DNA of 60,579 nucleotides, taken from an uncultured Bacilli bacterium. GTDB lineage: Bacteria > Bacillota_I > Bacilli_A > RF39 > UBA660. The position numbers and the translations under genes are program-made. The notes below the pieces were generated by a model. That model saw only the letters and a list, made by a program, of their open reading frames with translations, was not told where the DNA came from and made no database searches. This document shows positions 52,675-60,579 of the stretch, one piece after another. The stretch covers positions 1-60,579 of the forward strand of contig CANRKU010000005.1 in NCBI GenBank assembly GCA_947631295.1, written 5' to 3'. The first letter of the stretch is position 1; every line of letters begins with the position of its first letter.

Positions 52675-54306
52675 TTAAATTAGAAATACAACGAAGAATA
52701 TAATAACAAGTACAACTAATAATTCTAAGAATAATTTCCAAATATGTTTTAACCATTGTCCATAAGAAACATCTAAATATGTTAACGTACCAAGTAAGAT
52801 TGCACTAGTTGGAGCAACTAACATCATTAATCCATAAACAGATTGGAAAATAACACCAATAAGTGGATATAATGTAGTATCTTGAACAACAGAAGTAACA
52901 TAAGGTAGTGTACTTTGTGCTACATAAATATTTTCTACATTGAAAATACTAGATATCATAGTAACAAGTGTCATGGTAATTACGTTAAAATCTTTTGTGA
53001 AATCCAAGAAAAATTTAGTAATATTTAATTGGAATGGATTATAAGTTACTATAATTAATACTAAATAAGTAAGTAGCATATAAATTGCTGGTTTTAAAGC
53101 CTTTTTTACACCTTGTTCAATTGCATCTAAAAATTCATCAAATTTTAATCCATAAATAAATGCTAAGAAACAAGATGATAAAATAATAAGTGCAGGCATT
53201 TCATAATTTAATGACCAACTTCCAAATGAATTAACTTGTCCTAATAGTTTAGCAAATATTGGAAAACCACTAATTTCAAAATCTTGAACAGCTTTCAAAG
53301 CATCACTAAACCATTTTATTTCTAATACACCTTCCCAATCAAATGTAGCAAGTGCTAAAAGAACAACAACTAAGTCAAAAACAAGGATAAATGGCCAAGT
53401 CTTTGCTTTCTTTTTTGGTTTAACAGTTACTTTAGTTTCTGTTTTTGATTTTAAATCAAATGCTCTTGTTTTAGTTGTAGATTTACTAGAAGATTTAGTA
53501 GAATATTTAGTAGATTTCTTAGAATTTGTTTTTGTAGAACTAGAGTTTTTCTTCTTTGAATCTTTTTTACTAGAATCTTTTGCTTTAGTTTCTACTTTTT
53601 CTTTGGTATCTTTTTCTTCTTTCACAACTACTTTTTCTTCTTTCTTTCCACTATTAACACTAATAGGTACAAATTCTAACACTTTATCTGTAGTATTTCT
53701 TGTTTTTTTAGCATACTGTAAAACATTAAATATTAGTACCACTAAACCAATTACTAGTAAAATAATTTTTGTAATTATTTCACTATATACATCTGTTCCT
53801 AGTACTGCATTAATATAATATGTAGTGTTAGAACCAAGTGTAGTTCCTAAAATTCCAACAATAGTAGAACCAACTGTTACACTTGCTGCAACTAACTTAT
53901 TATATCCCATTAATAAAATAACGGATATAATGAATGGAAATACGAATAAAATTCCAAAAGATAAACCTGTAACTGAAACAATAACTGCTGTTAAAATCAT
54001 AATTAATGACAAGAAAATAGCTTCTTTACCATCAAATAATTTTACGATTTTATCTAGAAGTACACGATAAGCTGGAATCTTATAAGCAACTCCATAGAAT
54101 ATACCAGTAGCAAGAACTATTAAAACTACATATGGAAAATAACGAAATAATTCAACTGCATAAGAAAATAAATCGAATATTCCAAGTTGATTTCTAGCAT
54201 CAACTACTAATTCTGCTTGATAAGAAGCTGATGGAAAAATCCAAGTACATAATGCTACTACTAGTATAGATAGTAAAACTACCTTTAAAATATTATGTTT
54301 CTTCAT
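52675..54306 (-). CDS. YfcC-like membrane transporter with Lys/Ser-rich cytosolic insert
   Basis: The 543-residue protein has about 11 to 13 membrane helices in two halves and conserved patterns such as VLATGIFYGVAYKIPAYR, SVTGLSFGILFVFPFI, GILGTTLGSNTTYYINA and SAILLGTLTYLDVSYGQWLKHIWKLF. These are typical of the YfcC/DcuC (ion transporter superfamily) proteins that exchange arginine/ornithine or carry C4-dicarboxylates. Residues about 215-310 form a hydrophilic insert of Lys, Ser and Thr runs (KDSSKKDSKKKNSSSTKTNSKK), which is unusual for this family. The substrate cannot be told from sequence. Confidence 0.78.
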   Translation of the reverse strand: MKKHNILKVVLLSILVVALCTWIFPSASYQAELVVDARNQLGIFDLFSYAVELFRYFPYVVLIVLATGIFYGVAYKIPAYRVLLDKIVKLFDGKEAIFLSLIMILTAVIVSVTGLSFGILFVFPFIISVILLMGYNKLVAASVTVGSTIVGILGTTLGSNTTYYINAVLGTDVYSEIITKIILLVIGLVVLIFNVLQYAKKTRNTTDKVLEFVPISVNSGKKEEKVVVKEEKDTKEKVETKAKDSSKKDSKKKNSSSTKTNSKKSTKYSTKSSSKSTTKTRAFDLKSKTETKVTVKPKKKAKTWPFILVFDLVVVLLALATFDWEGVLEIKWFSDALKAVQDFEISGFPIFAKLLGQVNSFGSWSLNYEMPALIILSSCFLAFIYGLKFDEFLDAIEQGVKKALKPAIYMLLTYLVLIIVTYNPFQLNITKFFLDFTKDFNVITMTLVTMISSIFNVENIYVAQSTLPYVTSVVQDTTLYPLIGVIFQSVYGLMMLVAPTSAILLGTLTYLDVSYGQWLKHIWKLFLELLVVLVIIFFVVFLI

Positions 54307-54377
54307 ATTAACCCTCCCATATTAATTATACATAATTTACCATAAAATAAAAAGTATTTTTGAATGAAATTTTTGTG

Positions 54378-54411
54378 AAAAAAAAGATAACACTCTTTTA
54401 TGATGTTACCT
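54378..54411 (-). terminator. Terminator of the lysS operon
   Basis: On the minus strand GGTAACA pairs with TGTTATC and is followed by TTTTTTTTC. It lies about 65 bases past the lysS stop. Confidence 0.65.
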
Positions 54412-54474
54412 TAAATATTATTTTTTTGTTTTACTATCCTTTTTATAAAAATTTATCTATTCTAGAAAGGAGTC

Positions 54475-55944
54475 TTAGTCAAGCGGTTTCATAAGCGGGA
54501 ACATTACTACATCACGGATACTTTCACTACCTGTTAGTAATTGAACAATACGATCAATACCCATTCCCCAACCAGAAATAGGTGGCATACCATATTCCAT
54601 AGCAGAAATATAATCGTAATCCATTTCCATAGCTTCTTCATCACCTGCTGCTTTTAAATTTGCTTGCTGCAATAAACGTCTTTCTTGCTCTTGTGGATCA
54701 ACTAGCTCAGAATATCCATTAACAATCTCTGCACCATTAATAACAAGTTGAAAACGATCACTAATTTCAGGTCTATCATCATTACTTCTAGCAAGTGGAG
54801 ATAAACTAGTTGGATGTTCCGTTAAATAAATTGGTCCTAACATATGAGGTCTAGCAACTTTTTTATATAAAACATCTACTAAATTTCCAAATCCTAAATT
54901 TTCAAGTGGAGTCTCACTTTCTACTTCAATCTTTTTGCTCTTAATCATATCCAACAGTTTTTCTTTGGTATTATAAACATCGATATCAATATCAGCATAT
55001 TGAATAAGTAAATCTCTAAAAGTTACTTTTCCCCAATCGCCACTCATATCAATTTCCTGATCTCCAAAAGTAATCTTTAAAGTTCCAAAGATATTCATGA
55101 TAATTGTTTGAAGCATTTTTTGAATAAATTTCATATTATCTTCATAGTTAAAATAAGCCTGATATCCTTCTACCATCGTAAAATCTTGTAAATGAGAAGC
55201 ATCCATTCCTTCATTTCGAAAACATCTTGCTACTTCATAAACTTTAGGAATTCCTCCAACCACAGCTCTCTTCAAATAAGTTTCAGGAGCAATTCTTAAA
55301 TAAACATCCAAATCAAGTGCATTATGATGAGCTGTAAATGGTCTAGCAGTAGCACCACTTGCCTTATTATTTAAAATAGGAGTTTCTATTTCCATATATC
55401 CTAAATTATCTAAATAATTACGAAGCTCACGAATAAATTTAACACGAGTAATAAAACGCTTTCTAGTATCTTCATTCATAATTAAATCTACATATCTTTG
55501 ACGATAGCATGCCTCTAAATCTGTAAGACCATGAAATTTTTCTGGAAGTGGTTTTAAAGCCTTCCCTAAAAATTCGAAAGAACTAGCTCTTAATGTCTTT
55601 TCTCCAGTATGAGTAGTAAAAATTTCTCCTTCTACACCTATAAAATCACCAAGATCTATATTTGTTTTAAAAAACTCATATTTTTCTTCGCCCACTAAAT
55701 CAATTTTAATAGAAACCTGAATTTCTCCTTCAATATCACGTAACTTTAGAAAACTCATTTTTCCCATTTTACGCATAAATACAATTCTTCCTGCAATTCT
55801 AACTCCCGTTACCTCATCTTCTAAAACACTTGCTTCTTTTAAAGAATGGGTTACCTCATAACGTTCGGGATAAGGATTACAAAATTCTCTAATTTTCTCT
55901 AATTTTTCTCTTCTAACTAATTCCTGTTCTGAAAAATTTCTCAT
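54475..55944 (-). CDS. lysS: Lysyl-tRNA synthetase, class II
   Basis: LysRS charges tRNA-Lys. The 489-residue protein has the N-terminal OB-fold anticodon domain (GVRIAGRIVFMRKMGKMSFLKLRD), motif 2 RCFRNEGMDASHLQDFTMVEGYQAY and motif 3 GWGMGIDRIVQLLTGS. Length is normal. It is the last gene of the dusB-RDD-lysS run. AGGAGG lies 9 bases before the ATG at 55944. In Bacillus too lysS follows dusB, so the neighbourhood is conserved. Confidence 0.98.
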   Translation of the reverse strand: MRNFSEQELVRREKLEKIREFCNPYPERYEVTHSLKEASVLEDEVTGVRIAGRIVFMRKMGKMSFLKLRDIEGEIQVSIKIDLVGEEKYEFFKTNIDLGDFIGVEGEIFTTHTGEKTLRASSFEFLGKALKPLPEKFHGLTDLEACYRQRYVDLIMNEDTRKRFITRVKFIRELRNYLDNLGYMEIETPILNNKASGATARPFTAHHNALDLDVYLRIAPETYLKRAVVGGIPKVYEVARCFRNEGMDASHLQDFTMVEGYQAYFNYEDNMKFIQKMLQTIIMNIFGTLKITFGDQEIDMSGDWGKVTFRDLLIQYADIDIDVYNTKEKLLDMIKSKKIEVESETPLENLGFGNLVDVLYKKVARPHMLGPIYLTEHPTSLSPLARSNDDRPEISDRFQLVINGAEIVNGYSELVDPQEQERRLLQQANLKAAGDEEAMEMDYDYISAMEYGMPPISGWGMGIDRIVQLLTGSESIRDVVMFPLMKPLD

Positions 55945-55957
55945 GTATAAATACCTC

Positions 55958-56677
55958 CTATTTTTCTTGTATTACTTTTGTACCAGCAACAAGATCATGA
56001 ATACCTCTACCATCATGACGTAACAATATCATAAATAATGTTACCAACATCACAATACCAGCTATCATTTGTATAGTACCACTTGCATAATAATAAGAAT
56101 TTCTTCCTAAAAATAATAAGGATCCTATAATTAAAATATTTACTAGGATAGAATTAATAATAAGACTGCGATAAGCCATTTGATTTAAAGTCAATTCATC
56201 ACTATGAATACTGACAACTCTTAATTTCATAAGTTTCTTTCCTAAAGTTTGTCCTTTATTATAAAACTGGAAGACAATAAAGTAAAGAATAATTATAACT
56301 ACTTCGATAATCATAGAAGCTACATTACTATAATCTATATCATATACTATATCAATAGCTTTATTAGCATATTCTTCTAAAGTAATATTATTTTCCACTA
56401 AATCCAATTGTACTTGTTCAAACTCATTCATATATTTATCGTAATTTTTATTTTCTGGTAAAAGAAACATAATAGTAGAACATACTAAAGATACTAACAA
56501 AATATCAATAATATAAGCAACTAACCTTGGAAAAAAATAAGGTTTTTCTTCTTTTTCTAAAGTATCTTCTACAATTATTTCCTGTTTTGGTGTTTTTGAT
56601 TTATTATTTTCTTTTTTCTTTGGCTTTTTTTCATAGATAACAGCATCAATTACTTCATCTTTTTTCTTTCTTGGCAT
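55958..56677 (-). CDS. RDD-family membrane protein
   Basis: The 239-residue protein has a Lys/Glu-rich cytosolic N-terminus (MPRKKKDEVIDAVIYEKKPKKKEN), then an RDD domain: PRLVAYIIDILLVSLVCSTIMFL (Arg and Asp of the signature), QTLGKKLMKLRVV, and a last helix set ending HDGRGIHDLVAGTKVI. The family has three to four membrane helices and an unknown, perhaps transport or Na+-related, role. I use the ATG at 56677, because AGGTGG lies 7-8 bases upstream and overlaps the dusB stop; the nearby GTG at 56686 is inside that site. Confidence 0.82.
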   Translation of the reverse strand: MPRKKKDEVIDAVIYEKKPKKKENNKSKTPKQEIIVEDTLEKEEKPYFFPRLVAYIIDILLVSLVCSTIMFLLPENKNYDKYMNEFEQVQLDLVENNITLEEYANKAIDIVYDIDYSNVASMIIEVVIIILYFIVFQFYNKGQTLGKKLMKLRVVSIHSDELTLNQMAYRSLIINSILVNILIIGSLLFLGRNSYYYASGTIQMIAGIVMLVTLFMILLRHDGRGIHDLVAGTKVIQEK

Positions 56678-56686
56678 AAAATCCAC

Positions 56687-57673
56687 CTAACTTTCTAAAT
56701 TCTGAATATAAGTTTTATATTCGTCCAATATCTTCATTATAGCAGAAATATCCTTTTGTAGGAATATTTTATTCTTGATTTCATTCGAATTTGGCATTCC
56801 TTTTAAATACCAAGCAATATGATTACGGATTTCTAAAACTGCTAATTTTTCATTTTTTAATTCATATAAGTTCTGTAAATGTTCTAAACACATATCAATT
56901 TTCTCAATGAAAGTAGGAGGATCTAAAATAATTCCTTCTTCTAAGTAAGCATTAATTTCTCGAATTAACCAAGGATTTCCTAATACTCCTCTACCTATCA
57001 TGATAAGATCACATCCTGTTTCATCTAACATTTTTTTAGCACTGTAAATATCAGTAATATCACCATTACCAATAACAGGAATAGAAACATTTTCTTTTAC
57101 TTGTTTAATGATAGACCAATCAGCTTTTCCACTATAGCCTTGACTTCTCGTTCTAGGATGAACACAAATAGCACTAGCACCAGCCTCTTCACATATTTTA
57201 GCAACTTCTACGGCATTAATATGATCAAAATCCCAACCACTGCGTATTTTAACTGTTACTGGTATAGGAACAGAAGCAACTACACTAGATACAATTTCTC
57301 TAATTTTCTCAGGATTTTTTAAAAGAGCACTACCAGCTTGAGCTCTAACAGCAACTTTTGGTACTGGACACCCCATATTAATATCGATGATATCAGGGTG
57401 CATTTGTTCATAGATAAATTTAGCTGCCTCAACAAAAGATTCTTTATCGCTTCCAAAAATCTGTTGAGCAATTGGTCTTTCACATTCTTCCATATAAAGC
57501 ATATCAACTGTTTTTTGATTTTTATAAAATAAGGCTTTATCACTAACCATCTCAGCATAAATAAGCCCTGCTCCCATTTTTTTTATAATTTTACGAAAAC
57601 TAGAGTTTCCAATTCCCGCCATAGGAGCTAAAACAGTTTTATGTTTAATTTCAATATTTCCTATCATAACCAT
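56687..57673 (-). CDS. dusB: tRNA-dihydrouridine synthase (DusB family)
   Basis: Dus enzymes reduce uridine to dihydrouridine in tRNA using FMN and NADPH. The 328-residue protein has LAPMAGIGNSSFRKIIKKMGAGLIYAEMVSDKAL, INMGCPVPKV (active-site Cys), the FMN/substrate signature VHPRTRSQGYSGKADWSIIKQVK, VIGNGDI and MIGRGVLGNPWLI. It overlaps the ribosome site of the RDD gene, so the two are coupled. Start ATG at 57673, with GAGGG just ahead. Confidence 0.95.
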   Translation of the reverse strand: MVMIGNIEIKHKTVLAPMAGIGNSSFRKIIKKMGAGLIYAEMVSDKALFYKNQKTVDMLYMEECERPIAQQIFGSDKESFVEAAKFIYEQMHPDIIDINMGCPVPKVAVRAQAGSALLKNPEKIREIVSSVVASVPIPVTVKIRSGWDFDHINAVEVAKICEEAGASAICVHPRTRSQGYSGKADWSIIKQVKENVSIPVIGNGDITDIYSAKKMLDETGCDLIMIGRGVLGNPWLIREINAYLEEGIILDPPTFIEKIDMCLEHLQNLYELKNEKLAVLEIRNHIAWYLKGMPNSNEIKNKIFLQKDISAIMKILDEYKTYIQNLES

Positions 57674-57729
57674 AGTTATCCCTCAAATCACTAACATAAT
57701 ATCATAAAACAAAGAAAAAGAAAATATTG

Positions 57730-59415
57730 CTATCTTCTACCTTTCTTTTTGGAATAATATCTTTGCTCAAACTTCCCTACATTGCGAAGAAAGGTAATTC
57801 GAATCTCATCTGGGACTATAACATGGTTTAAAGCAATGTTATGACCTAAAGGGCAATCTCCAATAGATTCTAAGCTAGGAAGTTCTATCGTTTCCAAAAC
57901 TTGGTTAGAATACATAAAAGCAAAACCCAATTTCTTTAAATGAGGAAGAATTAATACTTTTAATTTTCGATTCTCTGCTAAAGCCAAACGACCAATTTCT
58001 TCTAATAAAGGCATCGATACCTCACAAATGATATGATTTTGTTCAAAAAATTTATTTCCAGCAATTTTCAAATTAGGAAGATTCAAAAAAGTTACAGAAT
58101 TATTTTGATAACAAAAATTATTTCCGACAATTTCTAGCTTAGGTAAATATAAACTTTTTAAACAGCTATTCATTCCTAAAAAATTATTTCCAACTATTCT
58201 TAAACTTTCTAGTGATAATTCTTTAAGAGAAGTATTAAACTCTAAAAATTCGTTACCACATTCTTCTAAAAAAGGTAAATACAAACAATTTAACTTATAA
58301 TTACTATATAAAAAAGCATTTCCAACTTTTTTTAATTTTTCCATATATAAAATTTGGCAAGATTCATCATGACATAGAAAATCATCGCCAATTTCTTCTA
58401 TTTCATTATTAGTATAACTAATAATTCTATTTTCTCTATCTAATCCTATAATAATAGTTTGATTATTTCTTTCTAAGCAAATATATTTACGATTTTCTTT
58501 CTTTTCAATCACTATTTTTTGAATATCAGTTAACCCATCTAAGAAACTATCTTTGATATCAGAATAATAGGATGTTATTGTTTTCTCTTTCATATCTAAT
58601 ATAAAATAGTCAAAAACTAAGTATCTTTCTTTTTGCTGATATTCTTCTTTTACATTGAGATGATCTAAAATAACATTATTAGGACCATAGTAAATACCAG
58701 CAATTTCATAATTAATTTTATAAAATCTATTGTCGTTTGCTCTAATATATCCAGGTATTTCAAAATCAGATTGAAAATTAATATGAAAACCATAAGTCTG
58801 CTCAAAACTTTTTCCAAGACCAGGTATGATATTATCTAAATTATTACCAAAGGTAGCATCACAATTTTTAACTGTATGATTATATCTATTTTTGATAGAT
58901 AAGGCATTAAACCCATCTCTATTAAATTGAATACTAAGAACTGATGTACCATATTCATCTTGTCTTTTAGGATTTTGAAAATCTTCTCTATGAATTTCAT
59001 CAACATTCTTTTTAACTGCAAAAAAAACATAACATGAATCTAAACGATTTCCATTAAAAGTACATAATTCTTCCCCTTTTGCATAATATTTTTTAAATTT
59101 TTGAATATCGTTTTCTGTTTTACATTCATATAAAATATATCCAGCTTCATCTAATAATTGCTTTGGCGTTTTGGAAACTAATTCATTTTCAACATCAACA
59201 GATGGTACCATATGATAAATAAAATCTTGAAACTCAATTTCCAACTGGTAATTAACAATATCGTCATATAAAAATTTAGATGGTCCAAAGTTAGATTCTA
59301 TTAAATGATATAATAAACCTTCTGTCTCTAATAAAGTAGGAAATAGATCCCTACACAAATGAGCCATTTTTTCACCATATTGATTCTTTATTTTTAATAA
59401 ATCGTATTGCATCAT
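57730..59415 (-). CDS. Leucine-rich-repeat protein (BspA/LRR_5-like), 561 aa
   Basis: The N-terminal 350 residues are of unknown fold, with no signal peptide. The C-terminal half has about eight repeats of roughly 22-23 residues: MEKLKKVGNAFLYSNYKLNCLYLPFLEECGNEFLEFN and its relatives, with a LxLPxLxxxGNxFLxxNxxL pattern as in LRR_5/BspA proteins. Start at the double ATG (59415), because AATGAGG sits just ahead and a longer frame would run back into the sigma-factor gene. It follows that gene by 16 bases, so the two are one operon. Binding of protein or nucleic acid partners is likely; the function is unknown. Confidence 0.72.
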   Translation of the reverse strand: MMQYDLLKIKNQYGEKMAHLCRDLFPTLLETEGLLYHLIESNFGPSKFLYDDIVNYQLEIEFQDFIYHMVPSVDVENELVSKTPKQLLDEAGYILYECKTENDIQKFKKYYAKGEELCTFNGNRLDSCYVFFAVKKNVDEIHREDFQNPKRQDEYGTSVLSIQFNRDGFNALSIKNRYNHTVKNCDATFGNNLDNIIPGLGKSFEQTYGFHINFQSDFEIPGYIRANDNRFYKINYEIAGIYYGPNNVILDHLNVKEEYQQKERYLVFDYFILDMKEKTITSYYSDIKDSFLDGLTDIQKIVIEKKENRKYICLERNNQTIIIGLDRENRIISYTNNEIEEIGDDFLCHDESCQILYMEKLKKVGNAFLYSNYKLNCLYLPFLEECGNEFLEFNTSLKELSLESLRIVGNNFLGMNSCLKSLYLPKLEIVGNNFCYQNNSVTFLNLPNLKIAGNKFFEQNHIICEVSMPLLEEIGRLALAENRKLKVLILPHLKKLGFAFMYSNQVLETIELPSLESIGDCPLGHNIALNHVIVPDEIRITFLRNVGKFEQRYYSKKKGRR

Positions 59416-59431
59416 ATAAACCTCATTCCAG

Positions 59432-60394
59432 TTACTGAACATTATTTTTCTTACAATAACTTTTACTAAATTCTTTTTCATCCTCTAAAGATACAGAATC
59501 GTAATTTTTATAATATTGTTCATCCAAATAATCTTGATAAGATTCTGGATCAAAAAACATATAATAATTTTCATCTAGGCAATTATTAGATATTTCATTA
59601 TGAATAGTATCTAAATAATCTTCATTTTTTCCTAACGAAAAATCATTCTCAAGAAAATCTTTAATTTTTTTCCATCTAGAGGGGAATCTTAATTTTCGAA
59701 GGGCATTTGCCTCCTTTTTACGAATGGTTTCTCTAGAAGTATTAAAAATTTTGGAAATAGATCTTAATGTTTCAATATGATCCCCAATAAACCCATATCT
59801 TAACATTAATATTTTTTTCTCATCTAATGGTAAATCATCTAAAAGAGATGAGATTAATTTCTGCAAATCACGATATTCAATTTTAGTAAATAAATCTAGA
59901 TTAGAACGAATGAAATTATCACATTCATCATATAATTTTGTATTTATTAAATGGATACGATCTAAATTTTCCCATTTATATTTTGCAGATATAATATTTT
60001 CATTTACCAGTGAATCAAGAATAATATCAGCAAAATTATCAGATTCATTTTCCTCATCTAAAACACTTTTGATAGCTATATACTTATTAACAAAATCTTT
60101 TCCCTTCATACCCAATATCTTAATATAGCATCTTTCAAAGTAATGATAAATATTCTTTACTGCATAAGTAGAAAAAGCATATCCTAAGTTTTCATCAAAA
60201 GTATCAACAGAAGAAATAAGAGCTTCATAAGCATATTGAGTCAATTCTGCTCTATCTAAATTATATTGAGCAGCCACATCATTAGCAACCATTTTAGCAA
60301 GATGCATATTTCCAATAATAATTTCTTCTCTAATAGCAGGATCTCCGGTCTCTTTCCATTGTTTAAATTTTTCTGCATTTTCAAATTTATTCAT
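59432..60394 (-). CDS. Sigma-70-family RNA polymerase sigma factor with long C-terminal tail
   Basis: The 320-residue protein has a region 2-like segment (MHLAKMVANDVAAQYNLDRAELTQYAYEALISSVDTFDENLGYAFSTYAVKNIYHYFERCYIK) and a region 4 helix-turn-helix (LDEKKILMLRYGFIGDHIETLRSISKIFNTSRETIRKKEANALRKLR), close to the principal-sigma pattern in the latter. About 75 acidic/Tyr-rich residues follow region 4 (NYYMFFDPESYQDYLDEQYYKNYDS). I use ATG at 60394 after GGGGTG. A promoter lies at 60449-60421. It leads the LRR gene and begins right after the 5S gene region. Confidence 0.75.
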   Translation of the reverse strand: MNKFENAEKFKQWKETGDPAIREEIIIGNMHLAKMVANDVAAQYNLDRAELTQYAYEALISSVDTFDENLGYAFSTYAVKNIYHYFERCYIKILGMKGKDFVNKYIAIKSVLDEENESDNFADIILDSLVNENIISAKYKWENLDRIHLINTKLYDECDNFIRSNLDLFTKIEYRDLQKLISSLLDDLPLDEKKILMLRYGFIGDHIETLRSISKIFNTSRETIRKKEANALRKLRFPSRWKKIKDFLENDFSLGKNEDYLDTIHNEISNNCLDENYYMFFDPESYQDYLDEQYYKNYDSVSLEDEKEFSKSYCKKNNVQ

Positions 60395-60420
60395 ATAATA
60401 CACCCCATTAAATGTCTCAT

Positions 60421-60449
60421 ATTATAACATAAATTAAATATCTATTCAA
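60421..60449 (-). promoter_or_regulatory. Promoter of the sigma-LRR operon
   Basis: On the minus strand, TTGAAT (60449-60444) and TATAAT (60426-60421) have a 17-base spacing. They lie immediately after the T-run that ends the 5S rRNA gene. Confidence 0.8.
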
Positions 60450-60476
60450 GGGGAAAGAAAAAAGGCAAAAAAAAAG

Positions 60477-60579
60477 GACCTTGGCGGCTACCTATTTTTG
60501 CGTACACTATCGTCGGCGTAGAAGAGCTTAACTTCTGTGTTCGGGATGGGAACAGGTGTACCCTCTTCGCTATTGTCAC
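60477..60579 (-). rRNA. rrf: 5S ribosomal RNA (5' end cut by the window)
   Basis: Read on minus, the sequence begins GTGACAATAGCGAAGAGGG. It then has CCTGTTCCCATCCCGAACAC, GAAGTTAAGCTCTTCTACGCCGACGATAG, and ends GTAGCCGCCAAGG followed by a T-run terminator. This matches the conserved core of bacterial 5S rRNA. About 4 to 6 bases of the 5' end lie beyond the window. The helix IV-loop E part is short. An rRNA operon therefore ends here and runs on the minus strand. Confidence 0.95.

Overview
This is a low-GC stretch from a small-genome, cell-wall-making member of the Bacillota. It most likely belongs to class Bacilli, near the Erysipelotrichales, RF39 or Acholeplasma side. That placement rests on gene order, very AT-rich spacers, a short 5S rRNA, an Asn at the rifampicin-site position of RpoB, and the presence of both murD and a FemX-type enzyme. 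Almost everything reads on the minus strand.

Layout. 1-1100: a broken IS copy and a frameshifted HIT-family pseudogene. 1100-2500: two small accessory genes between two imperfect copies of the sequence that follows ssrA. 2494-7302: the tmRNA/secretion/RNA-decay cluster ssrA, smpB, capA-like, rnr, secG. A candidate type I toxin-antitoxin locus lies inside it on the opposite strand. 7351-11205: a hypothetical gene, tspO, eno and murD. 11253-12491: an intact IS481-like element with an unusually long 26-bp target duplication. 12556-13800: femX-like. 13964-38613: the conserved Bacilli translation/transcription supercluster, which in transcription order is cysS, a zinc protease, mrnC, rlmB, sigH, secE, nusG, rplK, rplA, rplJ, rplL, rsmC-like, rpoB, rpoC, rpsL, rpsG, fusA, tuf. 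Four lineage-specific insertions interrupt it: a membrane pseudokinase-like gene, an unknown gene between nusG and rplK, a TasA-like surface protein between rplL and the methyltransferase gene, and an odd 382-bp repeat-rich element at the end of sigH. 38730-41978: a hypothetical gene, clpC, and a small divergent gene. 42071-52333: three giant tandem genes that join a type IV prepilin leader to Ig-like modules and an ALK-type glycine-rich C-terminus. 52675-60403: a YfcC-like transporter, lysS, an RDD protein, dusB, a leucine-rich-repeat protein and a sigma factor. The window ends inside a 5S rRNA gene.

Regulation is readable in many places. Good -35/-10 pairs precede ssrA, the toxin, its antisense RNA, femX, tuf, the str operon, rplK, the rsmC-rpoBC operon and the sigma/LRR operon. 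An L10 leader precedes rplJ, and paired leader structures precede rplA and rplK.

The observations I rate highest are: (1) the ssrA-smpB type I toxin-antitoxin candidate, with a 25-residue membrane peptide, convergent antisense RNA, two terminators and 5'-3' long-range pairing; (2) the family of prepilin-glycine-rich giant surface proteins, whose mosaic sequence identity points to gene conversion; (3) the 382-bp element at sigH, flanked by 18-bp direct repeats and holding seven iteron-like repeats plus a palindrome with two divergent promoters. No function for any of these has been tested here; all are read from sequence alone.
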